A program made the position numbers and the translations under genes. 64,000 nucleotides of DNA, taken from NCBI GenBank assembly GCA_009778595.1, contig WRJI01000002.1, positions 1 through 64,000 of the forward strand, given 5' to 3'. Below are positions 36,313 to 46,414 of the stretch, piece after piece. The notes beneath the pieces were generated by a model. That model searched no databases, had not been told where the DNA came from, and worked only from the letters and a program-made list of their open reading frames with translations. How positions within the stretch are numbered: position 1 is the stretch's first letter; each line of letters starts with the position of its first letter. The DNA comes from Peptococcaceae bacterium. Its GTDB lineage: Bacteria; Bacillota; Desulfitobacteriia; Desulfitobacteriales; Syntrophobotulaceae.

Positions 36313-36881
36313 TTTCCACCCTCCAACACAAGCAGGGGAAGAGGTTTCTTGGTTCCCATGCTCACAGAGGTAATCACGAAACTATTCCTGATCTTTTTGG
36401 CCTCTTCCACGGTGATCGGTCCATCTCCCAGGCATACCACATCCCCGTTGTTTACAGTGAGCGTGTCAGGGATCTTGTCTGCAAGGATTTTCACGCAGTG
36501 CACATCGTTTTGGGTCAGACCTTCCCCAACTGTAACTTTTTGCCCGCCCGTCCATTTCGCAGCAGCTTCGATAACCATCCGGATCCATGCTGTATTTCTC
36601 CCGTTAACGTCTTGGTGATAGATGGTCACCGTCTCGTCATACAAGAGCTCCTTGGCGTGGATTATTCGCCATCTTATAGCGTCTTTTACCGAGATTACGT
36701 CGTACGCACGCCCGTCAACCACAAGGCTGTCAGCTGTTCTTGCTTTCCCCATGCTTGTGTGCACCTTCACCGCAAGACCAGCCACCTCTTCAACGCCGTC
36801 GATTACTAGAGGAGTGGCGTATCCATTTGTCGTTGCAAATTCATGGCCTTCGGCGATCAACCCGATCCTGCTTTGCTTCAA
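36303..36881 (-). CDS. Head-tail joining protein
   Basis: Position within head-neck cluster. Confidence 0.55.
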   Translation of the reverse strand: MKQSRIGLIAEGHEFATTNGYATPLVIDGVEEVAGLAVKVHTSMGKARTADSLVVDGRAYDVISVKDAIRWRIIHAKELLYDETVTIYHQDVNGRNTAWIRMVIEAAAKWTGGQKVTVGEGLTQNDVHCVKILADKIPDTLTVNNGDVVCLGDGPITVEEAKKIRNSFVITSVSMGTKKPLPLLVLEGGKWR

Positions 36882-37207
36882 ATGAATCTCACCACTTTCT
36901 TCTCCGTCCCCTCGTTTCTCAGGTATGCCTCGAATTCAGCTGCGTACTCGGCCAGGATGTTGCTGATAAACGAAACGCTCACCCCGTCTATGCTTTCTTT
37001 GTTGATTCCTTCGTAATACTGCCTTCTGTACGCCTTTAAGGCAGCTTCAACAGCTATGCTCTCCATTACACGCGGCAAGGATTTGACGCCAAGACGCAAA
37101 CAAATCCTGTCAGAGACTGTTATTATCAGCTCTTCCAGGAATTCGTCGCTTGGCGTCTCTTCCTCGGTTAACCGGATTTTAATCCTGTCTGTGAGTGCCG
37201 CTATCAT
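36878..37207 (-). CDS. Head-tail connector
   Basis: IAALTDRIKIRLTEEETPSDEFLEELIITVSDRICLRLG. Confidence 0.65.
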   Translation of the reverse strand: MIAALTDRIKIRLTEEETPSDEFLEELIITVSDRICLRLGVKSLPRVMESIAVEAALKAYRRQYYEGINKESIDGVSVSFISNILAEYAAEFEAYLRNEGTEKKVVRFI

Positions 37208-37209
37208 GG

Positions 37210-38103
37210 TTATGGCCCGACTGGGGCAAGCCCGCTTTCGATTTCAACTTTGACAACCCCATCGAGACGTTCCGCAAACAGGAGCACGCCAGAGGCAGCC
37301 ACCGTCTCGTAGGACATGGTTTTATTCTGGGGCTCGTGCGTTACGCCAATATACCCGGTCTCGTCTGTAGTGAGAGGAATAGCCTTGCTGATTTCCCCTG
37401 CGCCATTTACCACGATCCACGCAAGTACGATGTTGCTGGGAACCGTCGCGTACAGGTACCCTTGTGGTACGTTGGTATTCGTCAGGACGCCACGAACACC
37501 TGTGAACCCTTCGAGGTAGTTCATTCCAAAGATGTTCTGGTGGACAAGCGTCGCCTGCCCGATATAATCAGCGATATCAAAGGGGTTAACGAAGGCTATA
37601 GTCTCAACGCCGTCATCCTCGAACAGCGCCTGAGTCGCGCCCCACCCTTGGGCAAGGGCTCCCTGAAGACCAACGCCAGAGGCCGTCCCTGTTCCTGTTG
37701 CAAGGAAATCGAAGAATTTCTTGCGGATCCCTTTCTGGATCTCTTTGAGCAGTTCGGTGTCGGTGTTGATAACAGCTTGCGTAAACCCATGTTTCTGAAT
37801 TGCCTCTACCGTTACGGCTTTACGCCATTTATTAAAGGGCAATTCGTATGGGTCTCCTTCTTCTGTTGTGATTTTGGATAGTGGGATCAGATCTCCCTCT
37901 TCCACAACGCCATTTTTAACATCTTTGATTGTTTTGTAGGTCTTGATAATGGAACCGAGTGCCATGGGTTGCTTGCGGGTAACTCCAAGAGCCTCTAGGA
38001 GCTTTTTTAAAGATCCATTGAATTGCTCCACAAAGTCAATGCTGTGCACCCTTGCAAATTCGTCCGTAACAGTGATATTGGTTTCTGGGGCCATTATTAT
38101 CAT
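37210..38103 (-). CDS. Major capsid protein
   Basis: 297 aa after scaffold gene; NITVTDEFARVHSIDFVEQFNGSLKKLLEALGVTRKQPM. Confidence 0.85.
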   Translation of the reverse strand: MIIMAPETNITVTDEFARVHSIDFVEQFNGSLKKLLEALGVTRKQPMALGSIIKTYKTIKDVKNGVVEEGDLIPLSKITTEEGDPYELPFNKWRKAVTVEAIQKHGFTQAVINTDTELLKEIQKGIRKKFFDFLATGTGTASGVGLQGALAQGWGATQALFEDDGVETIAFVNPFDIADYIGQATLVHQNIFGMNYLEGFTGVRGVLTNTNVPQGYLYATVPSNIVLAWIVVNGAGEISKAIPLTTDETGYIGVTHEPQNKTMSYETVAASGVLLFAERLDGVVKVEIESGLAPVGP

Positions 38104-38116
38104 CCTTTCTTGATCA

Positions 38117-38139
38117 TAAAAAATAGCCCTCCCGGGCTA
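38117..38139 (-). terminator. Rho-independent terminator between scaffold and capsid genes
   Basis: Minus strand atagcccgggagggctattttttatg. Confidence 0.7.
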
Positions 38140-38823
38140 TCATGGGTACAGGTCTAAGTGTGCGGCTATCATTTTTTGCCGTTCTACTGGGTCTGTGATT
38201 GCGTTTATCTGCGCTTTCGTCATCTTGGGAGGAGCGCTTCCCCCTTTAGGCGTGTTGCCCTTGAGTTTTGCTTTCACCTCACTGTCTACAGCGTCCTTGA
38301 ACAGTTTGAGAAACCCATCGACGTTCTCTTTCGTTTCTTCTGCACTCGTGCTTACGAGAACAGACAAAACGCCATCTGATAGATTAATGCCTTTTTCAGC
38401 ACATCTTGCCCGCGCAGCCTTAATCATCTCGTTTTGCTGGTTCTTGCGCTCAAACTCCTCAAGCTTGCTCTCAAGTTCTGCCATTCGGTGAGCTTCTTTT
38501 TCTGCCGCGGTCATATCTGCAAGCTTTTTCGCTTGATCTACGGCCTCTTGCTGTTCTTTTTGCCATCTGGCAAGACGTTTCTCGATAATTTTGTTAACAT
38601 CAGCATCGGTGAATTTTTTCTCATCAGGTTTCTCTTTGTTCGGTTCTTTTGATTCTTTTTGCCCTTCCTGCGTTTCCTTTGTTTCAGTGTCTTTCGGTTG
38701 TTCTAATGTCTCGTTCTTTACATCTTCATTCATTTGTGTAACATCCTTTCCATTGGGTTTTACGTCTTCAATGCTCAGACAAATTTCCATATCTTTTAAT
38801 GTCATAAATGCTTGGACTTCCAT
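38140..38823 (-). CDS. Capsid scaffolding protein (DUF4355-like)
   Basis: KFTDADVNKIIEKRLARWQKEQQEA; coiled coil. Confidence 0.85.
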   Translation of the reverse strand: MEVQAFMTLKDMEICLSIEDVKPNGKDVTQMNEDVKNETLEQPKDTETKETQEGQKESKEPNKEKPDEKKFTDADVNKIIEKRLARWQKEQQEAVDQAKKLADMTAAEKEAHRMAELESKLEEFERKNQQNEMIKAARARCAEKGINLSDGVLSVLVSTSAEETKENVDGFLKLFKDAVDSEVKAKLKGNTPKGGSAPPKMTKAQINAITDPVERQKMIAAHLDLYP

Positions 38824-38849
38824 GTGCTTTTAACGCCTTCAATGCTTGG

Positions 38850-38882
38850 GCATAAAAAACAGCCCTTTCGGACTGTTTGGAT
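38850..38882 (-). terminator. Rho-independent terminator
   Basis: Minus strand aaacagtccgaaagggctgttttttatg. Confidence 0.7.
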
Positions 38883-38914
38883 ACCATTTTTTGGTATAAG
38901 CTGGGCCAACCCCG

Positions 38915-39373
38915 TCAGACAACTTCAATTTCTTCCTTCAGCATTCTGACTGTGTTCGTATAGGCACGCTGCAGTATACCAGCATCAAGTGTATCATCGT
39001 ATACGCTTCCGCTTCGCCCCATCCCTGCCATTGTTATGTCAATAACTCTCTCCAGAACATCCAGCAGGGTCACATCGTCTGGGCATCTGTCGTTTAAATG
39101 GTGTCTCTCTGTCATGTGCAGTTGGAACCATTTCATGGCTTTGAATCCAGCCCCGGTTACCCCCGTTGCGTAATCAGCAAAAAATTGGTCGATGCCCTCT
39201 ATTTTTGTATGATCGTGTCTCTCCCCTATTTCAATGAGTTTGTCGGCGAAGTATTTACACCCCTTCCTGACATCCTCTATGTGTTGCATACTCTCGTTAA
39301 GCAGCACTTGTTTGTTCGGCTTACCATCCATTGTCCTACTATCTGCGTTGTTGCTTTTCTTGATTGCAATCAT
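38915..39373 (-). CDS. DUF5662-like phage protein
   Basis: GERHDHTKIEGIDQFFADY...WFQLHMTERHHL...DVLERVIDITMAGMGRSG. Confidence 0.7.
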   Translation of the reverse strand: MIAIKKSNNADSRTMDGKPNKQVLLNESMQHIEDVRKGCKYFADKLIEIGERHDHTKIEGIDQFFADYATGVTGAGFKAMKWFQLHMTERHHLNDRCPDDVTLLDVLERVIDITMAGMGRSGSVYDDTLDAGILQRAYTNTVRMLKEEIEVV

Positions 39374-39717
39374 AATATCTCCTTCCTCACGGTGTTATCT
39401 GCAAAGAACCTCGCTGACACGGCATTGTCTTCGTCCCTAGTAAATTCCACAAAATAGCGCGGTATTTCTTCTCCCTCTGGGACTTCGTCGAATTCGTTAG
39501 AGCAAGCATGATACTCAAAAGCGTTTTTGCTATAGCAGAACTCGCACCTGAGCACAACTATTTTTGAGAAAATATGTTCCATCAATAGTTCTGGATTAGA
39601 CTCAACAAGTTCTCTTGCGATGTCAAAGGTTCCCCTGCGATTGAGAATGTGGCTTCGCGATTGTTCGATCACTTCGTCCGTTGTTTCCATCAGGTCGGGA
39701 ACATCTTTTCTGCTCAT
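39370..39717 (-). CDS. Hypothetical phage protein
   Basis: Co-directional ORF in head operon. Confidence 0.5.
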   Translation of the reverse strand: MSRKDVPDLMETTDEVIEQSRSHILNRRGTFDIARELVESNPELLMEHIFSKIVVLRCEFCYSKNAFEYHACSNEFDEVPEGEEIPRYFVEFTRDEDNAVSARFFADNTVRKEIL

Positions 39718-39977
39718 ACTTCCCCTTTCTCGTCCTTCGCCGCGTTATTGGCCTTGCTTTTCGCCTTTGCCTTCTTGTTCTCTCTTGCCTGACACGCTAC
39801 TACCGCTTTCTCAAGAGTTGTGCCGTGTGCTAGCCTTTTGGCATTACCAGTTTCGTCTCTCACATACGCTCCATAGCCGCCTTTTTTTGTGCCCCACATA
39901 TACTTGCAAACGACATACGTCTCTCCTTCGCCTTTGGCGGTAATGGACATCCCGCTACTTTCCCAAACAAGCATCAC
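39714..39977 (-). CDS. Hypothetical phage protein
   Basis: Co-directional, 4-bp overlaps. Confidence 0.5.
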   Translation of the reverse strand: MMLVWESSGMSITAKGEGETYVVCKYMWGTKKGGYGAYVRDETGNAKRLAHGTTLEKAVVACQARENKKAKAKSKANNAAKDEKGEV

Positions 39978-41299
39978 TTCGCCTCCTCCCCATTCAGTTT
40001 CTTCAACGCTCGTACATACTGCCCACTTCCTGACTCTCTTGCTTCTGCGATCCGCCGCAGCTCTGTCTTCACATCGTCAACAGCTGAAATGACATTTTGA
40101 TACAGCGTTTCCTCGGAAACGATCCCCCAAAGATTCGCCGCGATTGTGCTTTCTTCTAAGAGGTTCGCCGGGACATTTCTTGTGAATTTATACGTTATGT
40201 TTTGCCATTCCCCTGCAAGGGGAGACGATGGAATGTTCGCTATTGTTTTGTACCGGTTAATCATCGATGCTGTGAACTTGCGTTCTTTCGTCATCCCAAG
40301 GTTGCTCATCCCTTGGAGCTTGTATCGCAAGCTTACGCCAGAACTCCCTCCAAAGTCTTCATCGCCAATATTGGCTACAAGCGAAATCTGGAAAATAAGT
40401 TGCTCTAAGCGGTTTATTAGGTTCTCTTGCGTCCCGTCGCTTTCTGGTTTTGAAAGGAATTCTACTGTTATCTTATCAGAGTTCCCAATCTCTCCCTCGA
40501 TGTTGATAATTCGGCTATTCCTAAGCTCTGCCAGCGTTTTCTCATCGAGCGCTGCTCCAAGGATGGACAAGTATGCATCAGCGTAATAATCAACGTCATT
40601 CGCTTTTTCAGATAGCGCTTTGTTATAAGCGTTTATAAGTGTTTCGACGCTCTCAAAGGCCCCTATTCGTTCGGCGTTCTCAACATATTCGATAATCGGC
40701 ACAGCACAAAATCGCTGCGGCTTTTTGTGCAATAACCGTATCTCTCCGGCATCATCGCGAAAGTGGGTTATTTCTTCATCATCAGAAAACGTCCCTTCAA
40801 TATGTCCCTTTGTATTTTTGTAATAATGTACCCCATAAATCGGGTTTCCTACAATGCTTTCGTCATATATCAAGAAACAGTTTTGCGGAGACAGTGGGGC
40901 AATCCCCACGTTTGAGTTCTCATCCAAATAAAGCAACTCAAATGCGTGCCCGTAGATGGAGCACATTTTTGATAGTTCGGCGTTGTTGTCATCTTGGTTG
41001 TTGTACCGGTTTAAGAATTGCAAGAATGCCGCGACCACGTCATTTACGTGGAGCACTTTGACAGGGTTCCCCATGAAAAAGCCGTTGTAAGTGTCTGTGA
41101 TATACTTCGCGAAATTAACAACAAGCCGATTGTCTGGCTTGTACGCTGGTTTAGCCGCTTGAACCAGGATCGGGTGCTTGCCGTCATACATGTTTTTCAG
41201 CCTGGTATACCGCGTGCATTCTATTTCGTGTTGTTGGATAAACTTTGACATCTTTTCCGGCGTCAGTTGTTCACCTTCTGGTAATATAAACATGCTCAA
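39974..41299 (-). CDS. Portal protein (SPP1 gp6-like)
   Basis: YITDTYNGFFMGNPVKV, GVSLRYKLQGMSNLGMTKERKF. Confidence 0.92.
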   Translation of the reverse strand: MSMFILPEGEQLTPEKMSKFIQQHEIECTRYTRLKNMYDGKHPILVQAAKPAYKPDNRLVVNFAKYITDTYNGFFMGNPVKVLHVNDVVAAFLQFLNRYNNQDDNNAELSKMCSIYGHAFELLYLDENSNVGIAPLSPQNCFLIYDESIVGNPIYGVHYYKNTKGHIEGTFSDDEEITHFRDDAGEIRLLHKKPQRFCAVPIIEYVENAERIGAFESVETLINAYNKALSEKANDVDYYADAYLSILGAALDEKTLAELRNSRIINIEGEIGNSDKITVEFLSKPESDGTQENLINRLEQLIFQISLVANIGDEDFGGSSGVSLRYKLQGMSNLGMTKERKFTASMINRYKTIANIPSSPLAGEWQNITYKFTRNVPANLLEESTIAANLWGIVSEETLYQNVISAVDDVKTELRRIAEARESGSGQYVRALKKLNGEEAK

Positions 41300-41601
41300 T
41301 CACCCTCTCCAATCGCTACCGCTGCAGTTTTTACTATTGCCCTTATCATCCTTGTCAGCCACTCCACCAACAGCTCATCGTTGTAATATCTCGGCAACCC
41401 GCTCTCTATGAGATACCCATGGATTATCTCGTGCGTTATTGCCGCCTCCCGCTCTTTTTCGTCTAGACCTTCTTGGATCGTGATCGTTTTTTCGTCGGGA
41501 TCTATAAGCCCAAAGCAAACAGCGTCTTCATGGACAACAACATCAAGGTGTTTAATTTCGTATTTTGTCCCAAGTATAGATACGTTCTTTGGTTTTTTCA
41601 C
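41296..41601 (-). CDS. HExxH-type phage metallopeptidase-like protein
   Basis: EREAAITHEIIHGYLIESGL. Confidence 0.65.
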   Translation of the reverse strand: MKKPKNVSILGTKYEIKHLDVVVHEDAVCFGLIDPDEKTITIQEGLDEKEREAAITHEIIHGYLIESGLPRYYNDELLVEWLTRMIRAIVKTAAVAIGEGD

Positions 41602-41602
41602 T

Positions 41603-42856
41603 TTAGATCCCCTCTGAAAACAAGCTTACTCTCACACCGCGCGGTTTTCGCCAGCCCTCGACGCCATACCTTAATGCGCTCATGGCATCATCAAAAATAG
41701 CCACTGGCGTATCTGTGTAGTCGCCGGTGACTTGGTCTCTTATCCATTTCCATTGTTGAAGTTCTTTGATCGTGTTGACGCAGGACGGGTGCACATAAAT
41801 ATTACGTTGCTTCAGCCAGTCTATTTGTGCGTTTATTGATCTTGATGTCCCGCGCTCCTTGCTAACGGCCACAGCCTTATATCCAGCGTTGTGCCACAAC
41901 CGCGTCCTGTCCGGCTCCGCCGACTCACACCACATGATAATATCTTTGGGGGCATTCGCTGCTTTGATAATCTCCATCGTATCCATCTGGGTCTTATAAA
42001 ACTCTTTGTATATATATACATCGTCGCCCTTCATCCCCAATTGCAAGATTACATTTGGGTGGTTGAACCCAAAGTCTTGGCCTTGGGCGACGTCTTCATA
42101 CTCCTCGGGATTTTGCGATATCTCTTCTACAGCCCAGTTTGTAAATATCAGGCCCCCGGACTCACCCCATTCGCCCAGACCATACACCAGGTATCCTTCC
42201 GGATCAACTTCTTTCCTGCGTAACATACGGTCTTTGTATGCATCATCAATAAATCGGTTGCTTAGGTACGTTGAGTGATGTGTGAGCGTGTCTTTGTCTC
42301 TTTTATCAAAGAATTTCTTCTTGATCCAGTGTGTGCTTGTTACCGGATTGAAGGTTCCTTTTATCTGGTAAAACAGCCCATCCGGCAGTTTCCCACGCAA
42401 GCGGTCGTCTAGTATCTCAAAGTCTGGCTGAGAAAGTTCCGTCATCTCTTCGACCCAAATGTCCGTTAGCTTTCCGTTCCCGAAGGTTATTGATTTCAGT
42501 TTCTCGCGCTGTTGTTCATCATTCGCCCCACGAAAGATGACGCAGTTCCCATTAACACACCGTAGCATAAGGGGGTTCTTGGTTATTTTCCAGAACTTCG
42601 CGAACATCGCACTGCCATCCGGGCCTGGTTGGTTTATGACCTTCACGAGTTCTGCGAAGGTGCTATCCCGATTTGACACCTCTGACTTTCTTACACATAG
42701 CAAGTTCCTTCCCTTGTCGGCCATGAGCCGCAAAATATACTGTTGCGCGGTATCGCAGGACTTCCCGGCCCCGGCGGATCCCTTCATGATCACATATCTG
42801 TGCTTGGATTTGTGCACCGGCAGAAAAATCTTGTTACTCTGAACTGTTATCTCCAT
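41603..42856 (-). CDS. Terminase large subunit (PBSX-like)
   Basis: Walker A GSAGAGKS, IWVEEMTEL, YVYGLGEWG; C-terminal nuclease region. Confidence 0.93.
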   Translation of the reverse strand: MEITVQSNKIFLPVHKSKHRYVIMKGSAGAGKSCDTAQQYILRLMADKGRNLLCVRKSEVSNRDSTFAELVKVINQPGPDGSAMFAKFWKITKNPLMLRCVNGNCVIFRGANDEQQREKLKSITFGNGKLTDIWVEEMTELSQPDFEILDDRLRGKLPDGLFYQIKGTFNPVTSTHWIKKKFFDKRDKDTLTHHSTYLSNRFIDDAYKDRMLRRKEVDPEGYLVYGLGEWGESGGLIFTNWAVEEISQNPEEYEDVAQGQDFGFNHPNVILQLGMKGDDVYIYKEFYKTQMDTMEIIKAANAPKDIIMWCESAEPDRTRLWHNAGYKAVAVSKERGTSRSINAQIDWLKQRNIYVHPSCVNTIKELQQWKWIRDQVTGDYTDTPVAIFDDAMSALRYGVEGWRKPRGVRVSLFSEGI

Positions 42857-43370
42857 CGCCGTAATCCACCTTCACGGTAAGTGACAAGTCGCCTTCGACA
42901 TTGAGCTTATCATTCCACAGCCCGCAGTGTTCGCCCAAGAGTTTCAGCGCTTGTGTCTTCGGGAAGAGCGTCACTTCTCGTTCCTCCATGAATTGGTTGC
43001 CGCGAATTTTTATAGATGCTATCGCCGCCGTGTCGTCTCTTGTATATACTTCCGGCCTTAGTTGCCCGTCCATCCCAACGATATCGGTTATGTCGGCAAA
43101 CGCTACCTTCGCAAGTTCTCGTATTACCCTATCAGCGTTAACGCCGGTTCGCTTAGACCGCTCGGCCATTCTCCGCGCAATCTCATCCGCCACATGGGGC
43201 TTATCCATGAGGTCGTTCGCTATCGAACTCGCCGACCTTGGCGAATATCCCGCCCGAATCGCGGCTTGTGTGCCGTTTAGGTCTATAAGATACTCGTCCA
43301 CAAACGCCAGTTGTCTGACCGTTAGCTCCATGGCGCCCACCTCTTCCATTAATTTAGTTAATTTCAGCAT
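42834..43370 (-). CDS. Terminase small subunit
   Basis: LTVRQLAFVDEYLIDLNGTQAAIRAGYSPRSA. Confidence 0.92.
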   Translation of the reverse strand: MLKLTKLMEEVGAMELTVRQLAFVDEYLIDLNGTQAAIRAGYSPRSASSIANDLMDKPHVADEIARRMAERSKRTGVNADRVIRELAKVAFADITDIVGMDGQLRPEVYTRDDTAAIASIKIRGNQFMEEREVTLFPKTQALKLLGEHCGLWNDKLNVEGDLSLTVKVDYGDGDNSSE

Positions 43371-43672
43371 TGGAAAAATTGCGATGTTCCCTCAGCCGAG
43401 TCCAGCGGCGGCCTGACGCCAACCGCCAGGGGCATGGGGGGGGTATACTCCATTCTTTTCACTAACTAACCCAGCTCTACCCTTGCGTCCCTTTTCCCTT
43501 TCGCCTACTCCCTTTGTATGCTACCCCTACCTGCTTCCGCGTCATCCCACTATCACGTCGTCTGTTATGCCCTGTTATAGAGTGTGCCAGCAAAAATTCC
43601 CGCTCGTTTTGGTCACGGACGATACCGGGGTTGCTTCCTGACCGCGATGGTGCTCTTATGGATCTGGGCGCA

Positions 43673-43704
43673 TAAAAAACACCCCCTGTTTCCAGAGGGT
43701 GAGT
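43673..43704 (-). terminator. Rho-independent terminator
   Basis: Minus strand caccctctggaaacagggggtgttttttatg. Confidence 0.7.
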
Positions 43705-43869
43705 TGACCCATGTCGCCAAACACGGGCCTGAAAGGAGGTGCGAAAAAGATGAGACTTTCCCTTATAAAAGAGTGTATCACCCTTCTGATACGCTGTAAA
43801 TATACATTCTGTTCCGCCCTCTTGATACGGTTCCATGTCTATTCCTTGTCTCTATACATCTGCAAAGCT

Positions 43870-44088
43870 TCACCACTCACTTGCCATCTTTCTGAAACAT
43901 GCTTCGCACCACACTTTTGGGTGCCACTCACCGCTGTATTCCCAAATAAACCCTTTCCCAAATTCATAAGTCTCTCCACAACCTTCACAACACAGCTCGT
44001 AATAATCTAGTTCTCGGATCGTTTCTGTCCTCCTTTGTGGTTGCCCTATGCGTTTCATTCTGCCTCCTCCGTTTTCGCCACGAAACAC
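43870..44088 (-). CDS. Small zinc-ribbon protein
   Basis: CCEGCGETYEF...WCEACF. Confidence 0.5.
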   Translation of the reverse strand: MFRGENGGGRMKRIGQPQRRTETIRELDYYELCCEGCGETYEFGKGFIWEYSGEWHPKVWCEACFRKMASEW

Positions 44089-44313
44089 TTTATCTTACGC
44101 GCCACCCACCCCTCATTTTCTGGGAATGCTTCGTCGCACGCGCTCCGATGGATGCAATCACAACACAAATTTACATACGCAGCCTCATTCCTCTGAGATC
44201 TCGCCACATGGCGCCAGATCACCAAGGACACAACCGCATTCGATATCAGCATTTAGAAGTGCGTCAAACCCATTTTTCACAAGGTATTCAGAAACAACTT
44301 CTATCACGTTCAT
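44055..44313 (-). pseudogene. Cys-rich small protein gene with a frame break
   Basis: MNVIEVVSEYLVKNGF...CGCVLGDLAPCGEISEE* continues in the other frame as NEAAYVNLCCDCIHRSACDEAF...IKCFVAK; paralogues at 48302-48733 and 50005-50283. Confidence 0.6.
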
Positions 44314-44531
44314 TTCCCCATCCTCTCTTTTGGCGGGACTGGGAGCTCCATCCAGTGAGTTACCTCCTCAAGATAGATGTCCTCGTACTCAATGGCCTCA
44401 CAAGCCCAGCCGGTTGCACTATCCAAATCCTCATATACATGCCCGATAAGCAGCTCATTTTGATAACCGATAGCCAGGCATTCACCTTCTGGTCTTTTTA
44501 CCCTTACATCAATCCATTCGCTCATCTCCAA
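44310..44531 (-). CDS. DUF551-like small phage protein
   Basis: SEWIDVRVKRPEGECLAIGYQNE...VTHWMELPVPP. Confidence 0.65.
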   Translation of the reverse strand: MEMSEWIDVRVKRPEGECLAIGYQNELLIGHVYEDLDSATGWACEAIEYEDIYLEEVTHWMELPVPPKERMGK

Positions 44532-44716
44532 CCACCCCCCTTCTCATCAAAGTGCCAGCAGTTGTTCTTTATCCGATCCCCGCATCTTGGGCAGAACCCT
44601 ATATCCATCTCTATACCTAAAACGTGCCCACACGGCTTTACAAGGAGCTTCCCTTCGTCTATGCGTACAGCCGCCCCTGCAATTCTCGTCACCTCTCCGT
44701 TACAGAAGTTACACAT
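44522..44716 (-). CDS. Small zinc-ribbon protein
   Basis: MCNFCNGE...FCPRCGDRIK. Confidence 0.55.
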   Translation of the reverse strand: MCNFCNGEVTRIAGAAVRIDEGKLLVKPCGHVLGIEMDIGFCPRCGDRIKNNCWHFDEKGGGWR

Positions 44717-44719
44717 TCT

Positions 44720-45493
44720 CTATACCTCCATCCTCTCGAACCTATAGACCCAAACCCAAGGGTTTTTATCCCATGCGTATATCCCGCCGTCTTTTTTTGT
44801 GTAGATGCTGTCCCAGAGTGCGGCGATATCATAGTACGCAGGTATAACGAAGTCATAACACGCCGTCCACCCCTGCTTTAAGAACCGCTCCCCTTTTCCG
44901 GCAGCACATCCCTCGGCAATCGCATCCTCCTCACTGATGTCCTGAAGCCTCTCTGCCCTCACCCCAGCCACCAGTAGAAATATCCTTGCGGCGTCTTCCG
45001 GCATGTGGATGGAGGGCTTCCACCGTATCCATCCCCTTGTCTTTTCGCAAAGGTCGCAATATGCAGTAGCAAGGTAGTCTCTCTCACAATCCCCCTCGTC
45101 TCCAGGCTTTCCACCGTACCGACAACGCCCACCAGCCAAATAGTACCTCTCTCCGGTAAACACATCCTCTGTCCACGTCACTTTCACCCAAAGTATATCC
45201 CCTACTTCACAGCGTGGCTTATGCGTTTTAGCCCACTGGAATCCCCAGTTCGGTTTGTCGATATGCTCACACCATTCTCCATCCCAGTTTTTTCGTATAC
45301 TGCAATTTTCGCCATTCAACCCCCTGAATTCCGGTTGTGGCTTGATCACCCGCCTTGTCTGAGTTTTCTTGCCGTCCAGGATTGCTTGTACCATAGATGT
45401 GTTAAACAGTATCGGCTTGCTCTTATTCACGCTACTCCCTCCCTCCTTTGTGCAATTATCCCTCTTCGTTTGCCGGGTCTCCACCACACGCAC
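44720..45493 (-). CDS. ASCH-like phage protein
   Basis: ILFNTSMVQAILDGKKTQTRRVIKPQP. Confidence 0.7.
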   Translation of the reverse strand: MRVVETRQTKRDNCTKEGGSSVNKSKPILFNTSMVQAILDGKKTQTRRVIKPQPEFRGLNGENCSIRKNWDGEWCEHIDKPNWGFQWAKTHKPRCEVGDILWVKVTWTEDVFTGERYYLAGGRCRYGGKPGDEGDCERDYLATAYCDLCEKTRGWIRWKPSIHMPEDAARIFLLVAGVRAERLQDISEEDAIAEGCAAGKGERFLKQGWTACYDFVIPAYYDIAALWDSIYTKKDGGIYAWDKNPWVWVYRFERMEV

Positions 45494-45529
45494 CCCACAC
45501 AGTAGCTACTATATCGCTTTTCACACGGA

Positions 45530-46414
45530 TTATTCACAACCAGCCACCTCCTCCCAAGGTAATTCTTGCACAAAGTCGGTGCCCATCAGATCCTTGAGGC
45601 TGCCTTTCATGAACACAGGCGTCTTCCAAAAGCGGCAGTCTTTGACTATACTGTCGATCCACGCACGTTCTGGGACAACCTTGTCTTTTCTGTTCCCCGT
45701 CTCAGCCCCGATAACGACCCACTTCCAGCGGGGATATTCAGAACTGCTGTCGTACGGCGCGAACAAGACCGAACACTCATCAAATGCGTCAGAAATGTCC
45801 TCAAGCAAAGGCTCAATGCTTAGCCATTCGGCAGGGCTTTCATATGCCTCGCAAAGTTGCTCTTCGTTCGTGACTGTTGCGCCGAACAAGAATGGCGGCC
45901 TTCCGTCGTCTTCTGCCTGTTCGTCGTAACCAATAAATCCGTCACTATAACCGTCTTCGACATCGCGGTACCGCGCTGGGTTCTTCGTCAAAAACAAATA
46001 TCGGTGCTGAGGCGCTTTTTCACAAGCCTCGAATACTTTGTAAATCCACTCGTCAGGCACCCAATCCCCGAAAAGGTCTGCCATGGAACAGACAAAGACG
46101 GTTGACGGCTTTTTGAGTTTTGCTGGATCATCCAGGCGATGGCGGTGGAACGTAGGGTGGAATCCATACGGATACGGCAACACTCGCCCAGTTCCCGTTT
46201 GTATTGGCAGGGTAAGGTCGATAATGCGCTTCTCGTCTTCCAGTGGGTACGATGTATACCCCATGTCTTGATTCCCGCATCTATTGGCTATCCTCCGCGC
46301 ATAGCAGTACTCACAGCCATTCAGACAGCCGGTAACAGGGTTCCAGGTATAATCAACGTATTCTATAGCTGTTTTGTTCATTTGCCACTGCCTCCCCAAG
46401 CTTCTTTTGTGCAA
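45530..46414 (-). CDS. DUF5131 / phage Gp37-Gp68-like protein
   Basis: TAIEYVDYTWNPVTGCLNGCEYCYARRIANR. Confidence 0.85.
   Translation of the reverse strand: MHKRSLGRQWQMNKTAIEYVDYTWNPVTGCLNGCEYCYARRIANRCGNQDMGYTSYPLEDEKRIIDLTLPIQTGTGRVLPYPYGFHPTFHRHRLDDPAKLKKPSTVFVCSMADLFGDWVPDEWIYKVFEACEKAPQHRYLFLTKNPARYRDVEDGYSDGFIGYDEQAEDDGRPPFLFGATVTNEEQLCEAYESPAEWLSIEPLLEDISDAFDECSVLFAPYDSSSEYPRWKWVVIGAETGNRKDKVVPERAWIDSIVKDCRFWKTPVFMKGSLKDLMGTDFVQELPWEEVAGCE

Noticed and set aside
44210-44222. Programmed +1 frameshift at GAA-TGA-G in the Cys-rich gene
   Set aside because: The codon before TGA does not re-pair well in +1 and there is no visible upstream SD stimulator; ordinary frameshift mutation or sequencing error is simpler.
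45530-46414. DUF5131 protein as part of the radical-SAM/csf system
   Set aside because: This family is widespread in phages without csf genes and it lies 25 kb away in a different operon.
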